In this document: one piece after another, positions 1 through 7,567 of the stretch
Numbering within the stretch: position 1 is the first letter of the stretch
Layout: every line of letters starts with the position of its first letter
Assembly (NCBI RefSeq): GCF_900176275.1
Contig: NZ_FWXD01000001.1
Location: 248,001 to 312,000, forward strand
Direction of reading: 5' to 3'
Origin: Andreprevotia lacus DSM 23236
GTDB taxonomy: Bacteria; Pseudomonadota; Gammaproteobacteria; Burkholderiales; Chitinibacteraceae
Length of the DNA stretch: 64,000 bases
The notes under the pieces: model-generated
What the model saw: the letters and a program-made list of their open reading frames with translations, nothing else
What the model was told of the DNA's origin: nothing
Databases searched by the model: none
Translations under genes and position numbers: made by a program

Positions 1-1059
1 GGCCTGGCTGCGGCGGCACATGCCGAAAAGCTGCGCGAGCTGGCCAATGTGGCTGGTGTGCGCCCCAACCAGCTGGTGGGTTATGGCCTGGTGGTAGGGC
101 TGGACGGCAGCGGCGACCAGACCACGCAGACGCCGTTCACCGTGCAGTCCATCGTCAACATGCTGAATAACGTCGGCATACAGATCCCCAACGCAGGCAA
201 TATGCAGCTCAAGAACGTGGCGGCGGTGACGGTGACGGCCACCTTGCCGCCGTTTGCACGGCCCGGCCAGCTGATCGACGTGACCGTATCGTCCATCGGC
301 AATGCCAAGAGCCTGCGCGGCGGCTTGCTGATCATGGCACCGCTGAAGGGTGCCGATGGTCAGGTGTATGCGATGGCGCAGGGCAATCTGGTGGTGGCCG
401 GCGCCGGTGCTGCTGCAGGCGGTTCCAGCACCCAGGTCAACCAGCTGGCCACGGGCCGCGTGCCCAATGGTGCGACGGTGGAGCGTGCCGTGCCCAACGG
501 CATGAACAATAGCGAATTCGTGCAGCTTGAGCTGATGCAGACCGACTTCACCACTGCCAGTCGCGTGGTCAACGCCATCAATGGCGCCTTCGGCCCGGTG
601 GCTGCCGCGCTGGATGGCCGCGTGGTGCAGGTGCGTGCACCGCAAGACCCCAACCTGCGCGTCACCTTCCTGTCCAAGCTGGAGAACATCGACGTGACCC
701 CGGCTGCGGTTGGTCCCAAGGTCATCATCAATGCGCGTACCGGTTCCATCGTGATGAATCAGGCCGTGGAGCTGGACCAGTGTGCGATCTCGCACGGCAA
801 CCTCACCATCACCATCAACGCCAACAACCAGGTGTCGCAGCCCAATCCGGTATCGGGTGGCAAGACCACGGCGGTGCAGAACGCCGACATCCAGATTGCC
901 GCCGACAAGGGGCCGGTGGCACGCTTGCCCAAGTCATCCAGCCTGCGTGACGTGGTGCGCGCGCTGAATGCGGTTGGCGCCACGCCGCAGGATTTGCTGG
1001 CCATTCTGCAGGCGATGAAGGCCGCAGGTGCGCTCAAGGCGGAGCTGGAAATCATCTGA
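1..1059 (+). CDS. flgI: Flagellar P-ring protein FlgI (5' end outside window)
   Basis: FlgI forms the P-ring that surrounds the flagellar rod in the periplasm and peptidoglycan layer. The frame is open from base 1, so the true start lies upstream. The first eight visible residues look like the end of a Sec signal peptide, with probable cleavage after AHA, and are followed by the FlgI block RELANVAGVRPNQLVGYG. The window shows 352 residues, so only about 15-20 are missing compared with the usual length. The gene is followed at once by an intrinsic terminator. In many bacteria flgJ comes directly next; here three minus-strand genes stand between them. The identification is secure. Confidence 0.96.
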   Translation, partial: GLAAAAHAEKLRELANVAGVRPNQLVGYGLVVGLDGSGDQTTQTPFTVQSIVNMLNNVGIQIPNAGNMQLKNVAAVTVTATLPPFARPGQLIDVTVSSIGNAKSLRGGLLIMAPLKGADGQVYAMAQGNLVVAGAGAAAGGSSTQVNQLATGRVPNGATVERAVPNGMNNSEFVQLELMQTDFTTASRVVNAINGAFGPVAAALDGRVVQVRAPQDPNLRVTFLSKLENIDVTPAAVGPKVIINARTGSIVMNQAVELDQCAISHGNLTITINANNQVSQPNPVSGGKTTAVQNADIQIAADKGPVARLPKSSSLRDVVRALNAVGATPQDLLAILQAMKAAGALKAELEII

Positions 1060-1076
1060 TCTTCCACTGCAGCGAC

Positions 1077-1107
1077 TAAAAAACCGGGCACAGGCCCGGT
1101 TTTTTTA
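1077..1107 (+). terminator. Intrinsic terminator after flgI
   Basis: A stem of about 10 bp (AAAACCGGGC with GCCCGGTTTT) has a 4-base loop and continues into a run of seven or more T. It lies 18 bases after the flgI stop and closes the upstream flagellar transcript. Confidence 0.85.
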
Positions 1108-1176
1108 TCCGTCGTCGCAGCCCAGAGAGGGTTGGCCATATCGGCTGCACGGGCGTCCTTCCATTGGTTTGCAATG

Positions 1177-2946
1177 CTAAAACCCCAGTGCGCGCGCGCC
1201 CTGATAAAACACGAAGCTGAGCAGCCAGGCCAGCCCCAGTGACCACACGACCGAAAATGCGGTGAAGGCATTGCTGCGCGATTCCTTGCGCAGGGTGGCA
1301 ATGGTGGAAACGCAGGGCACATAGGTGAGGGTGAACAGCATGAAGCTGTAGGCCGAGATCGGGTCCAGCGTACGGGCCAGGTGGCTGGCCAGTGCGCCAC
1401 CATCGTGACCGACGATCACGGCCAGCGCGCCCAGCACGATTTCCTTGGCAACAAAGCCGAAGATCAGCGCAATCGCCAGAATCGCGCTGATGCCGATCGG
1501 GGCAAGGATGGGCTGGAACCAGTCTGCCACCATGCCAGCATAGCTGTGTTGCGCATTCGGGTAGTGGGTCAGCAGCCAGACCAGCGCAACACCCAGCACG
1601 ATCATGCTGCTCGCCAGCCGCAGGAAGGCGCGGGTCTCCTGCATGCCGCGCCGCAGCACTTGTTGCCATATAGGCAGGCGATAAGGCGGCAGCTCCAGAG
1701 CGAAAGGTTCGCAGCTGCTGAAACGGCGGCTGTAAAGTGCTGCCGTGCCCATGGCAATGACGATGCTCGCCAGATAAAGGCTCAGCACCACCAGCCCGGC
1801 ATGCACCGGGCTGTACAGCGCACCGGCAAGAAACAGGAAAATCTGCAATCGCGCCGAGCAGAGGGAAAAGGGAATGGTCAGCATGGTCAGCAAGCGTGCC
1901 TTGCGGTCACGGATCACGCGGGTGCCCATCAACGCGGGAACATTGCAGCCAAAGCCCATCATCAGCATCACAAAACTGCGCCCATCGAGGCCCACGCGTG
2001 CCATCAGCCCATCCATCATGAAGGCCGCACGGGCGAAATAGCCCGAGTCCTCTATCATTGCCATCAGGCAAAAAAACAGGAAGATGATCGGTGCGAAGGT
2101 CAGCACGGTCACCACGCCGTCGTAGATGCCGTCCAGCAACAAGCCATGCCAGAACGCCGGCAACGCGCCAGACAGTGTCTGCAGTGCCAGGCTCTTGAGC
2201 GCGTCGGCCGCCAGTTTCAGTTCATCCTGCAGTGGCGCACCCAGCGTGTAGGTGAGCTGGAACAACAGGTACATCATCAGCACGAACAGCGGGATGCCCA
2301 GCAGCGGGTGCAGCAGCCAGTGATCCAGCCGGGCGGTTGCCCCAGCGTTGAGCGTAGGCGCTTGCTGGACATGGCGCCGGTACAGCTCGCTCTCGGCCGC
2401 GTGCCAGGTATCTGCAAGCGGCGCTTGCGCCACATCCAGCGCAGCAGCCGGCGGTGCCGCCAGCAGTTGTTGCAGCGCCTGGCGCAAGTCGTTCATGCCC
2501 TCACCATGCTTGGCGCTGATGCTGATGACCGGGCAGTCGAGTGCCGCAGCCAGCGCGGGCAAATCGATGCGGCCCCCGGCTTGCCGGACCTCATCGGCCA
2601 TATTGAGTGCAAGCACCAGCCGCGCACCAAGGTGCTTGAGCTGCAATGCCAATCCCAGCTGGCGATCCAGTTGGGTGGCATTGAGTACCAGCAATACCCC
2701 GTTCAGTTCGGTGCTGCTCAGCATGGACTGGGCAACCTGCTCGTCTTCTGCGCCGCCGCGCAAATCGTAGATGCCCGGCAAGTCGATCAACTGGGCCATC
2801 TGACTGCCGAGCAAGAGACGAGCGCTGGCCAGCTCGACGGTCAGTCCAGGCCAGTTGGCGACGTGGGCGTTGCCGCCCGTCAGCCGGTTGAATAGGGTGG
2901 ATTTGCCGGTGTTGGGCATGCCCACCAGCGCTATTTTCCTGGCCAT
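1177..2946 (-). CDS. feoB: Ferrous iron transport protein B (FeoB)
   Basis: FeoB is the inner-membrane Fe2+ permease with a cytoplasmic N-terminal G domain. G1 is GMPNTGKS (residues 9-16), the G2 threonine is T36, G3 is DLPG (55-58), G4 is NMAD (115-118) and a G5-like SAK follows. After a helical linker there are several membrane segments with the Gate-type repeats typical of the family. At 589 residues it is shorter than the E. coli protein (about 770) but contains both the G domain and the permease core. It lies 30 bp after feoA on the same strand, so the two are co-transcribed. A run of nine C on the coding strand sits just before its ribosome binding site (AGGAG at 2954-2958). Confidence 0.95.
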   Translation of the reverse strand: MARKIALVGMPNTGKSTLFNRLTGGNAHVANWPGLTVELASARLLLGSQMAQLIDLPGIYDLRGGAEDEQVAQSMLSSTELNGVLLVLNATQLDRQLGLALQLKHLGARLVLALNMADEVRQAGGRIDLPALAAALDCPVISISAKHGEGMNDLRQALQQLLAAPPAAALDVAQAPLADTWHAAESELYRRHVQQAPTLNAGATARLDHWLLHPLLGIPLFVLMMYLLFQLTYTLGAPLQDELKLAADALKSLALQTLSGALPAFWHGLLLDGIYDGVVTVLTFAPIIFLFFCLMAMIEDSGYFARAAFMMDGLMARVGLDGRSFVMLMMGFGCNVPALMGTRVIRDRKARLLTMLTIPFSLCSARLQIFLFLAGALYSPVHAGLVVLSLYLASIVIAMGTAALYSRRFSSCEPFALELPPYRLPIWQQVLRRGMQETRAFLRLASSMIVLGVALVWLLTHYPNAQHSYAGMVADWFQPILAPIGISAILAIALIFGFVAKEIVLGALAVIVGHDGGALASHLARTLDPISAYSFMLFTLTYVPCVSTIATLRKESRSNAFTAFSVVWSLGLAWLLSFVFYQGARALGF

Positions 2947-2958
2947 GTGGTGGCTCCT

Positions 2959-2967
2959 GGGGGGGGG
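2959..2967 (-). repeat. C9 homopolymer between feoA and feoB
   Basis: Nine G on the plus strand (nine C on the coding strand) lie immediately 5' of the AGGAG ribosome binding site of feoB. Slippage here would change the feoA-feoB spacing but no reading frame. Whether it varies cannot be told from one sequence. Confidence 0.6.
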
Positions 2968-2976
2968 CGACGCTGA

Positions 2977-3201
2977 TCAATCCTGGCTTACGTGCACCAA
3001 CCCGCCGTGTGCGCGCCGCAACATGAACTCGGTATTGCCAATGCGCAGCTGCAAGGGTCCGCCCAACCAGCCGCGCCGGACCAGTTGAATCTGCCTGTGT
3101 TCGCGCATGCCCAGCGCGGCCAGGCGCCGGGCCAGCTCGGCGGGGAGTTGATGGTGGCTCAGGCTGGCAGCCTGGCCGGGGGTCAGGTCATTCAGGGTCA
3201 T
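2977..3201 (-). CDS. feoA: Ferrous iron transport protein A (FeoA)
   Basis: FeoA is a small cytoplasmic SH3-like protein that acts with FeoB in Fe2+ uptake. This one has 74 residues, the normal size. It shows the family pattern: a start like MTLNDLTPGQAASLS, then RLAALGMREHRQIQLVRR, and a C-terminal strand with RIGNTEFMLRRAHG. The ATG at 3201 is preceded by a Fur-box-like sequence about 17 bases upstream. It is the first gene of the feoAB pair and probably iron-regulated. Confidence 0.93.
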   Translation of the reverse strand: MTLNDLTPGQAASLSHHQLPAELARRLAALGMREHRQIQLVRRGWLGGPLQLRIGNTEFMLRRAHGGLVHVSQD

Positions 3202-3217
3202 GATGCAGACACTTGTT

Positions 3218-3236
3218 GAGAACGATTATTGTTTTT
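3218..3236 (-). promoter_or_regulatory. Possible Fur box upstream of feoA
   Basis: The plus-strand sequence GAGAACGATTATTGTTTTT, read on the minus strand, matches the 19-bp Fur consensus GATAATGATAATCATTATC at 13 of 19 positions, including a run of six. It lies directly upstream of feoA, where iron control is expected. The match alone is moderate; the context raises its likelihood. Confidence 0.5.
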
Positions 3237-3381
3237 TGATGCTCAAGCAAATCGTCAGCAGGCACAAGCGCAAGGCGCAGCATTGTTGACCTGGCGCAAA
3301 CAGTTGCTTGGCCAGAGTCCGCCAACACGGGTCGTGGCGGGATTGGTGGGGCTGGTCGCAGGCGACGGGCAGGCTGGGCCA

Positions 3382-3414
3382 GAAATGAAACAAGCCCGGC
3401 GTGGCCGGGCTTGT
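3382..3414 (-). terminator. Intrinsic terminator after the RluF-like gene
   Basis: A 10-bp stem (ACAAGCCCGG with CCGGGCTTGT) is followed on the minus strand by TTTCATTTC. It lies about 30 bases after the stop of the pseudouridine synthase gene and separates it from feoAB. Confidence 0.75.
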
Positions 3415-3444
3415 GCGGGTTGATTCGGGCTGTACGGCAGGTAA

Positions 3445-4191
3445 TCAGAACCGCTCGTTCGGCCCCAGAAAGCGCCATTGCCCGACCGGCAGATCGCTGA
3501 GCCCGATGCGGCCGATGCGCAGGCGGCGAATGCTGTTGACGGTCAGCTCCACGTGTTCGCACAACGAAGACAGCATGTGCGGACGGCTTTCGCGCAACAG
3601 AAAGCGCAGTTGCTTGCTGCTGGGCTGCGTCACCTTGAACGGGCGCAGCTGATCATCGCCCCACATGGTGATACGGCTCAGTTCGCGCAGTACGTCGTCA
3701 GGAATGGACTGCTCGACCGTTACCAGGAATTCCTGCTCGAATTCGGCCTCTTCGCCAACCAGCTTTTTCGCAACGCGGCCATCCTGGCTGTAGACCATCA
3801 GGCCGGAGGCCTCGTTGTCGAGCCGGCCGACCGGCACCAGGTTGGTCAGGTGTTTTTTCAGGAAGGGCGGCAGGCTGGCCGGATCGGCATCGCCTGCGTA
3901 CTGGGTATCGGCCGCAATCAGGTTGATGGCGGCATTCTTGCGCACCGGCGGCGCATCGCAGGCCAGACCCACCGGCTTGTTGAGCAGGATGGTGACGCGC
4001 TCGGCCTGTGCCTGCAGGCCCTGCTTTTCGATGGTGATGACTTGCTCGGGGCCGACGCGGCTGCCCAGCACGTTGACCACCTTGCCGTCGACGCGCACCC
4101 AGCCCAGTTCGATGAACTCGTCGGCTTCGCGGCGTGAGCACAGGCCCAGCTCGGTCATGCGTTTGGAAAGGCGGATGCGGGTGTCGGTCAT
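3445..4191 (-). CDS. RsuA/RluF-family pseudouridine synthase with unusual C-terminal motif
   Basis: Enzymes of this family turn specific uridines of rRNA into pseudouridine. An N-terminal S4 RNA-binding domain (LSKRMTELGLCSRREADEFI, residues about 8-27) is followed by the catalytic domain. The catalytic aspartate lies in GRLDNEASGLMVYSQDG. The nearest well-known relative is RluF (23S rRNA), which it resembles around EFLVTVEQSI and at the C-terminus. It is odd in one place: the usual G-x-x-RQIRRM-C motif is replaced by ESRPHMLSSLCEH. At 248 residues it lacks the long basic tail of E. coli RluF. It stands alone, divergent from flgJ. Confidence 0.82.
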   Translation of the reverse strand: MTDTRIRLSKRMTELGLCSRREADEFIELGWVRVDGKVVNVLGSRVGPEQVITIEKQGLQAQAERVTILLNKPVGLACDAPPVRKNAAINLIAADTQYAGDADPASLPPFLKKHLTNLVPVGRLDNEASGLMVYSQDGRVAKKLVGEEAEFEQEFLVTVEQSIPDDVLRELSRITMWGDDQLRPFKVTQPSSKQLRFLLRESRPHMLSSLCEHVELTVNSIRRLRIGRIGLSDLPVGQWRFLGPNERF

Positions 4192-4281
4192 GGCGTCTTG
4201 GCAGGGCGGGCAAAAACGTATTGTACGCGTCCGGCGTTGCCCTTGCTGCCGTGCTGGTGATGTTTACGCCTTTCATCCTGC

Positions 4282-4298
4282 TTGGCATGGCAATTGCT
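4282..4298 (+). promoter_or_regulatory. Sigma-54 (RpoN) promoter for flgJKL
   Basis: TTGGCATGGCAATTGCT matches the sigma-54 consensus YTGGCACGRNNNTTGCW at all fixed positions except one (T for C at position 7). The GG at 4284-4285 and the GC at 4296-4297 have the correct spacing. Transcription would start near 4309, about 20 bases before the flgJ ATG. Flagellar rod/hook genes are commonly RpoN-dependent in bacteria of this type. This site allows flgJKL to be expressed separately from flgI. Confidence 0.85.
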
Positions 4299-4330
4299 CA
4301 GTACCCGGTAACCGCTACCGGATTGCCGCC

Positions 4331-5323
4331 ATGATTACCCAGACCGCCAACCGCTTCAACAACAGCCTCGCCATTGATGTGCAGGCGGTTGATGGCCTGC
4401 GCCAGTTGGCCAAGACCTCACCGGAGCAGGGCACCAAGGCGGCCGCACAGCAGTTTGAAAGCCTGCTGATACAACAAATGCTCAGCAGCATGCGTGCAGC
4501 CTCGCCGGTTGAAGACGAGCTCGATTCCAGCAGCACCAAGATGTTCCGTGGCATGCAGGACCAGCAGACCGCGCAGATCTGGTCGCAGAACGGTGGCGTC
4601 GGCCTGGCAGACAGCATCGTGCGGCAAATCCAGATTCAGCGTGACCCCAGCCTGCTCAAGCAGGCGCAGCGCAGTGTGCCGCTGGGTGTGCCGGGGCTGG
4701 ATGTCGCCAGCGACAAGATCACCGCCTACACCGGCAAATTTAAGCCGGCAACGGCAAAAGATGCCGCCGCTGCCAGCGCATTGCGCAATGCCAACCCGCT
4801 GGGGAATGCCGGCAAGACCGGCGGCAACACCCCGGCAAGTGCTGCCGACAGCGGCAGTTTCATGGGCAATGTGCTCGATGCCGCCAGCACGGTGGCCGAT
4901 GCGCTCGGCGTGTCGTCGCAAGTGCTGGCCGCGCATGCCGCACTGGAAACCGGCTGGGGCAAGAAGCCGATCAAGGATGCCAGCGGTGCCGACAGCCACA
5001 ACCTGTTTGGCATCAAGGCTGGTAGCAACTGGGCCGGCAAGACGGTGGACGTGACCACCACCGAATACGTCAACGGCGCGCCGCAAAAGCGGGTAGAGAA
5101 ATTTCGCGCCTACGACTCGTACAAGGATGCATTTGCCGATTACGCGCAGCTCATCAAGCGCCGTTTCAGCGATGCAATGGGGCAGGGCAGTAACGCGGCC
5201 GGTTTTGGCCAGGCCCTGCAGCAGGACGGCTATGCCACCGACCCGGCATACGCCAGCAAACTCGCCCGCGTGGCGGATCGCGTCAGCCGTATGTATGGCG
5301 ACGCTACGAGCAACATCGGCTAA
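4331..5323 (+). CDS. flgJ: Flagellar rod assembly protein/muramidase FlgJ
   Basis: FlgJ caps the growing rod and cuts peptidoglycan so that the rod can pass. The 330 residues show two domains. The N-terminal rod-binding domain (about 1-110) contains AAQQFESLLIQQMLSSMR. A linker follows, then a C-terminal glucosaminidase/muramidase domain (about 180-325) with the catalytic glutamate in AALETGWGKK and the motif SHNLFGIKAG. The ATG at 4331 fits the family start and lies about 20 bases after the predicted sigma-54 start site. It is first in flgJ-flgK-flgL, with flgK 27 bp downstream. Confidence 0.95.
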   Translation: MITQTANRFNNSLAIDVQAVDGLRQLAKTSPEQGTKAAAQQFESLLIQQMLSSMRAASPVEDELDSSSTKMFRGMQDQQTAQIWSQNGGVGLADSIVRQIQIQRDPSLLKQAQRSVPLGVPGLDVASDKITAYTGKFKPATAKDAAAASALRNANPLGNAGKTGGNTPASAADSGSFMGNVLDAASTVADALGVSSQVLAAHAALETGWGKKPIKDASGADSHNLFGIKAGSNWAGKTVDVTTTEYVNGAPQKRVEKFRAYDSYKDAFADYAQLIKRRFSDAMGQGSNAAGFGQALQQDGYATDPAYASKLARVADRVSRMYGDATSNIG

Positions 5324-5350
5324 CGCCGGCGACAGGATTGGAGTGACATC

Positions 5351-7534
5351 ATGGGTTCCAGCGTATTCGGCATTGGCGTCAGCGGCCTCAACGCAGCCAA
5401 CATCGGCCTGACCGTAACCGGCCACAATATCTCGAACGTCAACACGCCGGGGTATTCGCGCCAGATCATCCAGCAAAGCGCGCCATACCCGCTGTTGTCG
5501 GGCAGCGGCTTTACCGGTCTGGGTGTCCACGTCGACAGCATTCGCCGTATTTACGACGAATACCAGACGCGTGCCGTGCAGACCGCGCAAACGCAGACCA
5601 GCTATCTGGATACGCTGAACTCGCATCTGTCCGAAGTCGACGACATCATCGCCGACCCGACAGCAGGGGTATCGCCTGCGCTGCAGGACTTCTTCAAGTC
5701 GGTGCAGGACGTCTCGACCAACCCGGCCGATACCGCCTCGCGCCAGGCCATGATCAGCAGCGGCCAGTCGCTGGTGAATCGCCTGAATACCTTCGATACG
5801 CGCCTGAATGAAATGGCCGTCCAGACCGACGGCGAGATCACCAACACGGTATCGACCATCAACGGCCTGTCGGCGCAGATTGCCGAGCTCAACAAGCAGA
5901 TTTCGTCGGTCAACGGCCTCGGCCAGCCGCCCAACGATTTGCTCGACCAGCGCGATGCACTGGTGCTGGAGCTGAACAAGTATGTGAAAGGCACCACCAT
6001 TTCGCAGACCGATGGCTCGATCAACGTGTTCATCGGCAACGGCCAGAACCTGGTGGTGGGCGGCAATGCCTTCACGCTGGCGGCTGTGCCATCGCCGTCC
6101 GATCCGCAAAAGGTCACCATTGCCTATCAGCAAAATGCCAACACCATCTATCTGCCTGAATCACAGCTCACCGGCGGCTCGCTGCAAGGGTTGCTGACCT
6201 TCCGCAACAGCGGCCTGGCGGTGGCCAAGGCCAACCTCAATCAGGTGGCGCTGACTGTTGCCCAAACCGTCAACGATCAGATGCGCGCCGGTCAGGACCT
6301 GTACAACAACATCGGGCAGAACTTCTTCAACTTCCAGCGTGCCAGCACCCTGGATACCACGCTGTCCGGCGCCACGGTGCGCTTTACCGCATCCGGCACC
6401 ACCATCCCGAGCAGCGATTTCTCGATCGCCTATGACAGCGTGGCCAACAGCTATACGCTGACCCGGCTGACCGACAACCAGACCCAGGCCATTACACCGG
6501 CGCAGATGGCGGCTGGCTTTACCGCGTTTGGCGTGACCGTGCAGCTGACTGCCGGCGTGCCGGCTGCGTCGGCCACCACCGGCATGTCCTTCCCGCCGGC
6601 CATCGGCGCCATCCGCAACAACACCAACAACACCGGCTCTGGCCAGATCGGCGGCTATATCTCCGATGTAAACCAGATGCAGACCAGCGATTACGAGCTG
6701 GGCTATGACGGTACCAACTATGTGCTGACCCGCCTGAAGGATGGCGTGAAGACCTCGTATGCCACCTTGCCGATCAATCAGGATGGCCTGCATCTGGAGC
6801 TGACCGGCGGCACGATCAACGCGGGTGACCGCTTCACCATCAAGCCGACCGAGGGCTTCATCAACAGTATGAGCGTGCGTACTACCGACCCGCGCGAGAT
6901 TGCCGCTGCCGCACCGATGGCTGCCACGCCGTCCAATGCCAATACCGGCACGCTCAAGGTCTACCAGCCTACCAGCAACCTGATCACTACCAACACGACG
7001 GATTCGGCCATCAACCCGGCCATCCGCAACCCGATCCAGATCAAGTTCACCTCGACCAATACCTTCGACGTGATCGACGTGAACAGCGGCACCAACATCA
7101 GCACCGGCAATGCCTATACCGCAGGCATGACGGTCAGCGTGAATGGCTGGAACATGAAGCTGGATGGCCAGCCGGCCAATGGTGACGTGGTGGACGTGAA
7201 GGCCAATACCGGTGGCTCGGCCGACAACCGCAATGCGCTGGCGATGGCCGCACTGCAAACCTCCAAGCTGATGTTCGGCGGCACGGCCACCTATCAGGAT
7301 GCCTATTCGGCCATGGTGGCCAATATCGGCACGCAGACCAACCAGACCAAGATCCAGCTGGACGCCCAGCAAATCGTGCTGCAGAACGCGCAGACCGCGC
7401 GCAACGACACCTCGGGTGTCAACCTCGATGAAGAGGCTGCCAACCTGCTGCGCTATCAGCAGGCCTATCAGGCATCCAGCAAGGTGATCCAGATTGCCAA
7501 CCAGGCATTCCAGTCCATCGCCTCCATCGTCTGA
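5351..7534 (+). CDS. flgK: Flagellar hook-associated protein 1 FlgK
   Basis: FlgK is the first junction protein between hook and filament and is exported by the flagellar type III system. The N-terminus (FGIGVSGLNAANIGLTVTGH then NISNVNTPGYSRQ) and the C-terminal heptad helix (NLDEEAANLLRYQQAYQASS) are diagnostic. At 727 residues it is longer than the E. coli protein (about 550). The extra length lies in the central region, which is surface-exposed and variable between species. GGAG precedes the ATG by about 7 bases. Second gene of the flgJKL unit. Confidence 0.96.
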   Translation: MGSSVFGIGVSGLNAANIGLTVTGHNISNVNTPGYSRQIIQQSAPYPLLSGSGFTGLGVHVDSIRRIYDEYQTRAVQTAQTQTSYLDTLNSHLSEVDDIIADPTAGVSPALQDFFKSVQDVSTNPADTASRQAMISSGQSLVNRLNTFDTRLNEMAVQTDGEITNTVSTINGLSAQIAELNKQISSVNGLGQPPNDLLDQRDALVLELNKYVKGTTISQTDGSINVFIGNGQNLVVGGNAFTLAAVPSPSDPQKVTIAYQQNANTIYLPESQLTGGSLQGLLTFRNSGLAVAKANLNQVALTVAQTVNDQMRAGQDLYNNIGQNFFNFQRASTLDTTLSGATVRFTASGTTIPSSDFSIAYDSVANSYTLTRLTDNQTQAITPAQMAAGFTAFGVTVQLTAGVPAASATTGMSFPPAIGAIRNNTNNTGSGQIGGYISDVNQMQTSDYELGYDGTNYVLTRLKDGVKTSYATLPINQDGLHLELTGGTINAGDRFTIKPTEGFINSMSVRTTDPREIAAAAPMAATPSNANTGTLKVYQPTSNLITTNTTDSAINPAIRNPIQIKFTSTNTFDVIDVNSGTNISTGNAYTAGMTVSVNGWNMKLDGQPANGDVVDVKANTGGSADNRNALAMAALQTSKLMFGGTATYQDAYSAMVANIGTQTNQTKIQLDAQQIVLQNAQTARNDTSGVNLDEEAANLLRYQQAYQASSKVIQIANQAFQSIASIV

Positions 7535-7567
7535 CCTGCATAGCACCGGCAAGCAAGGAGTACCGCC

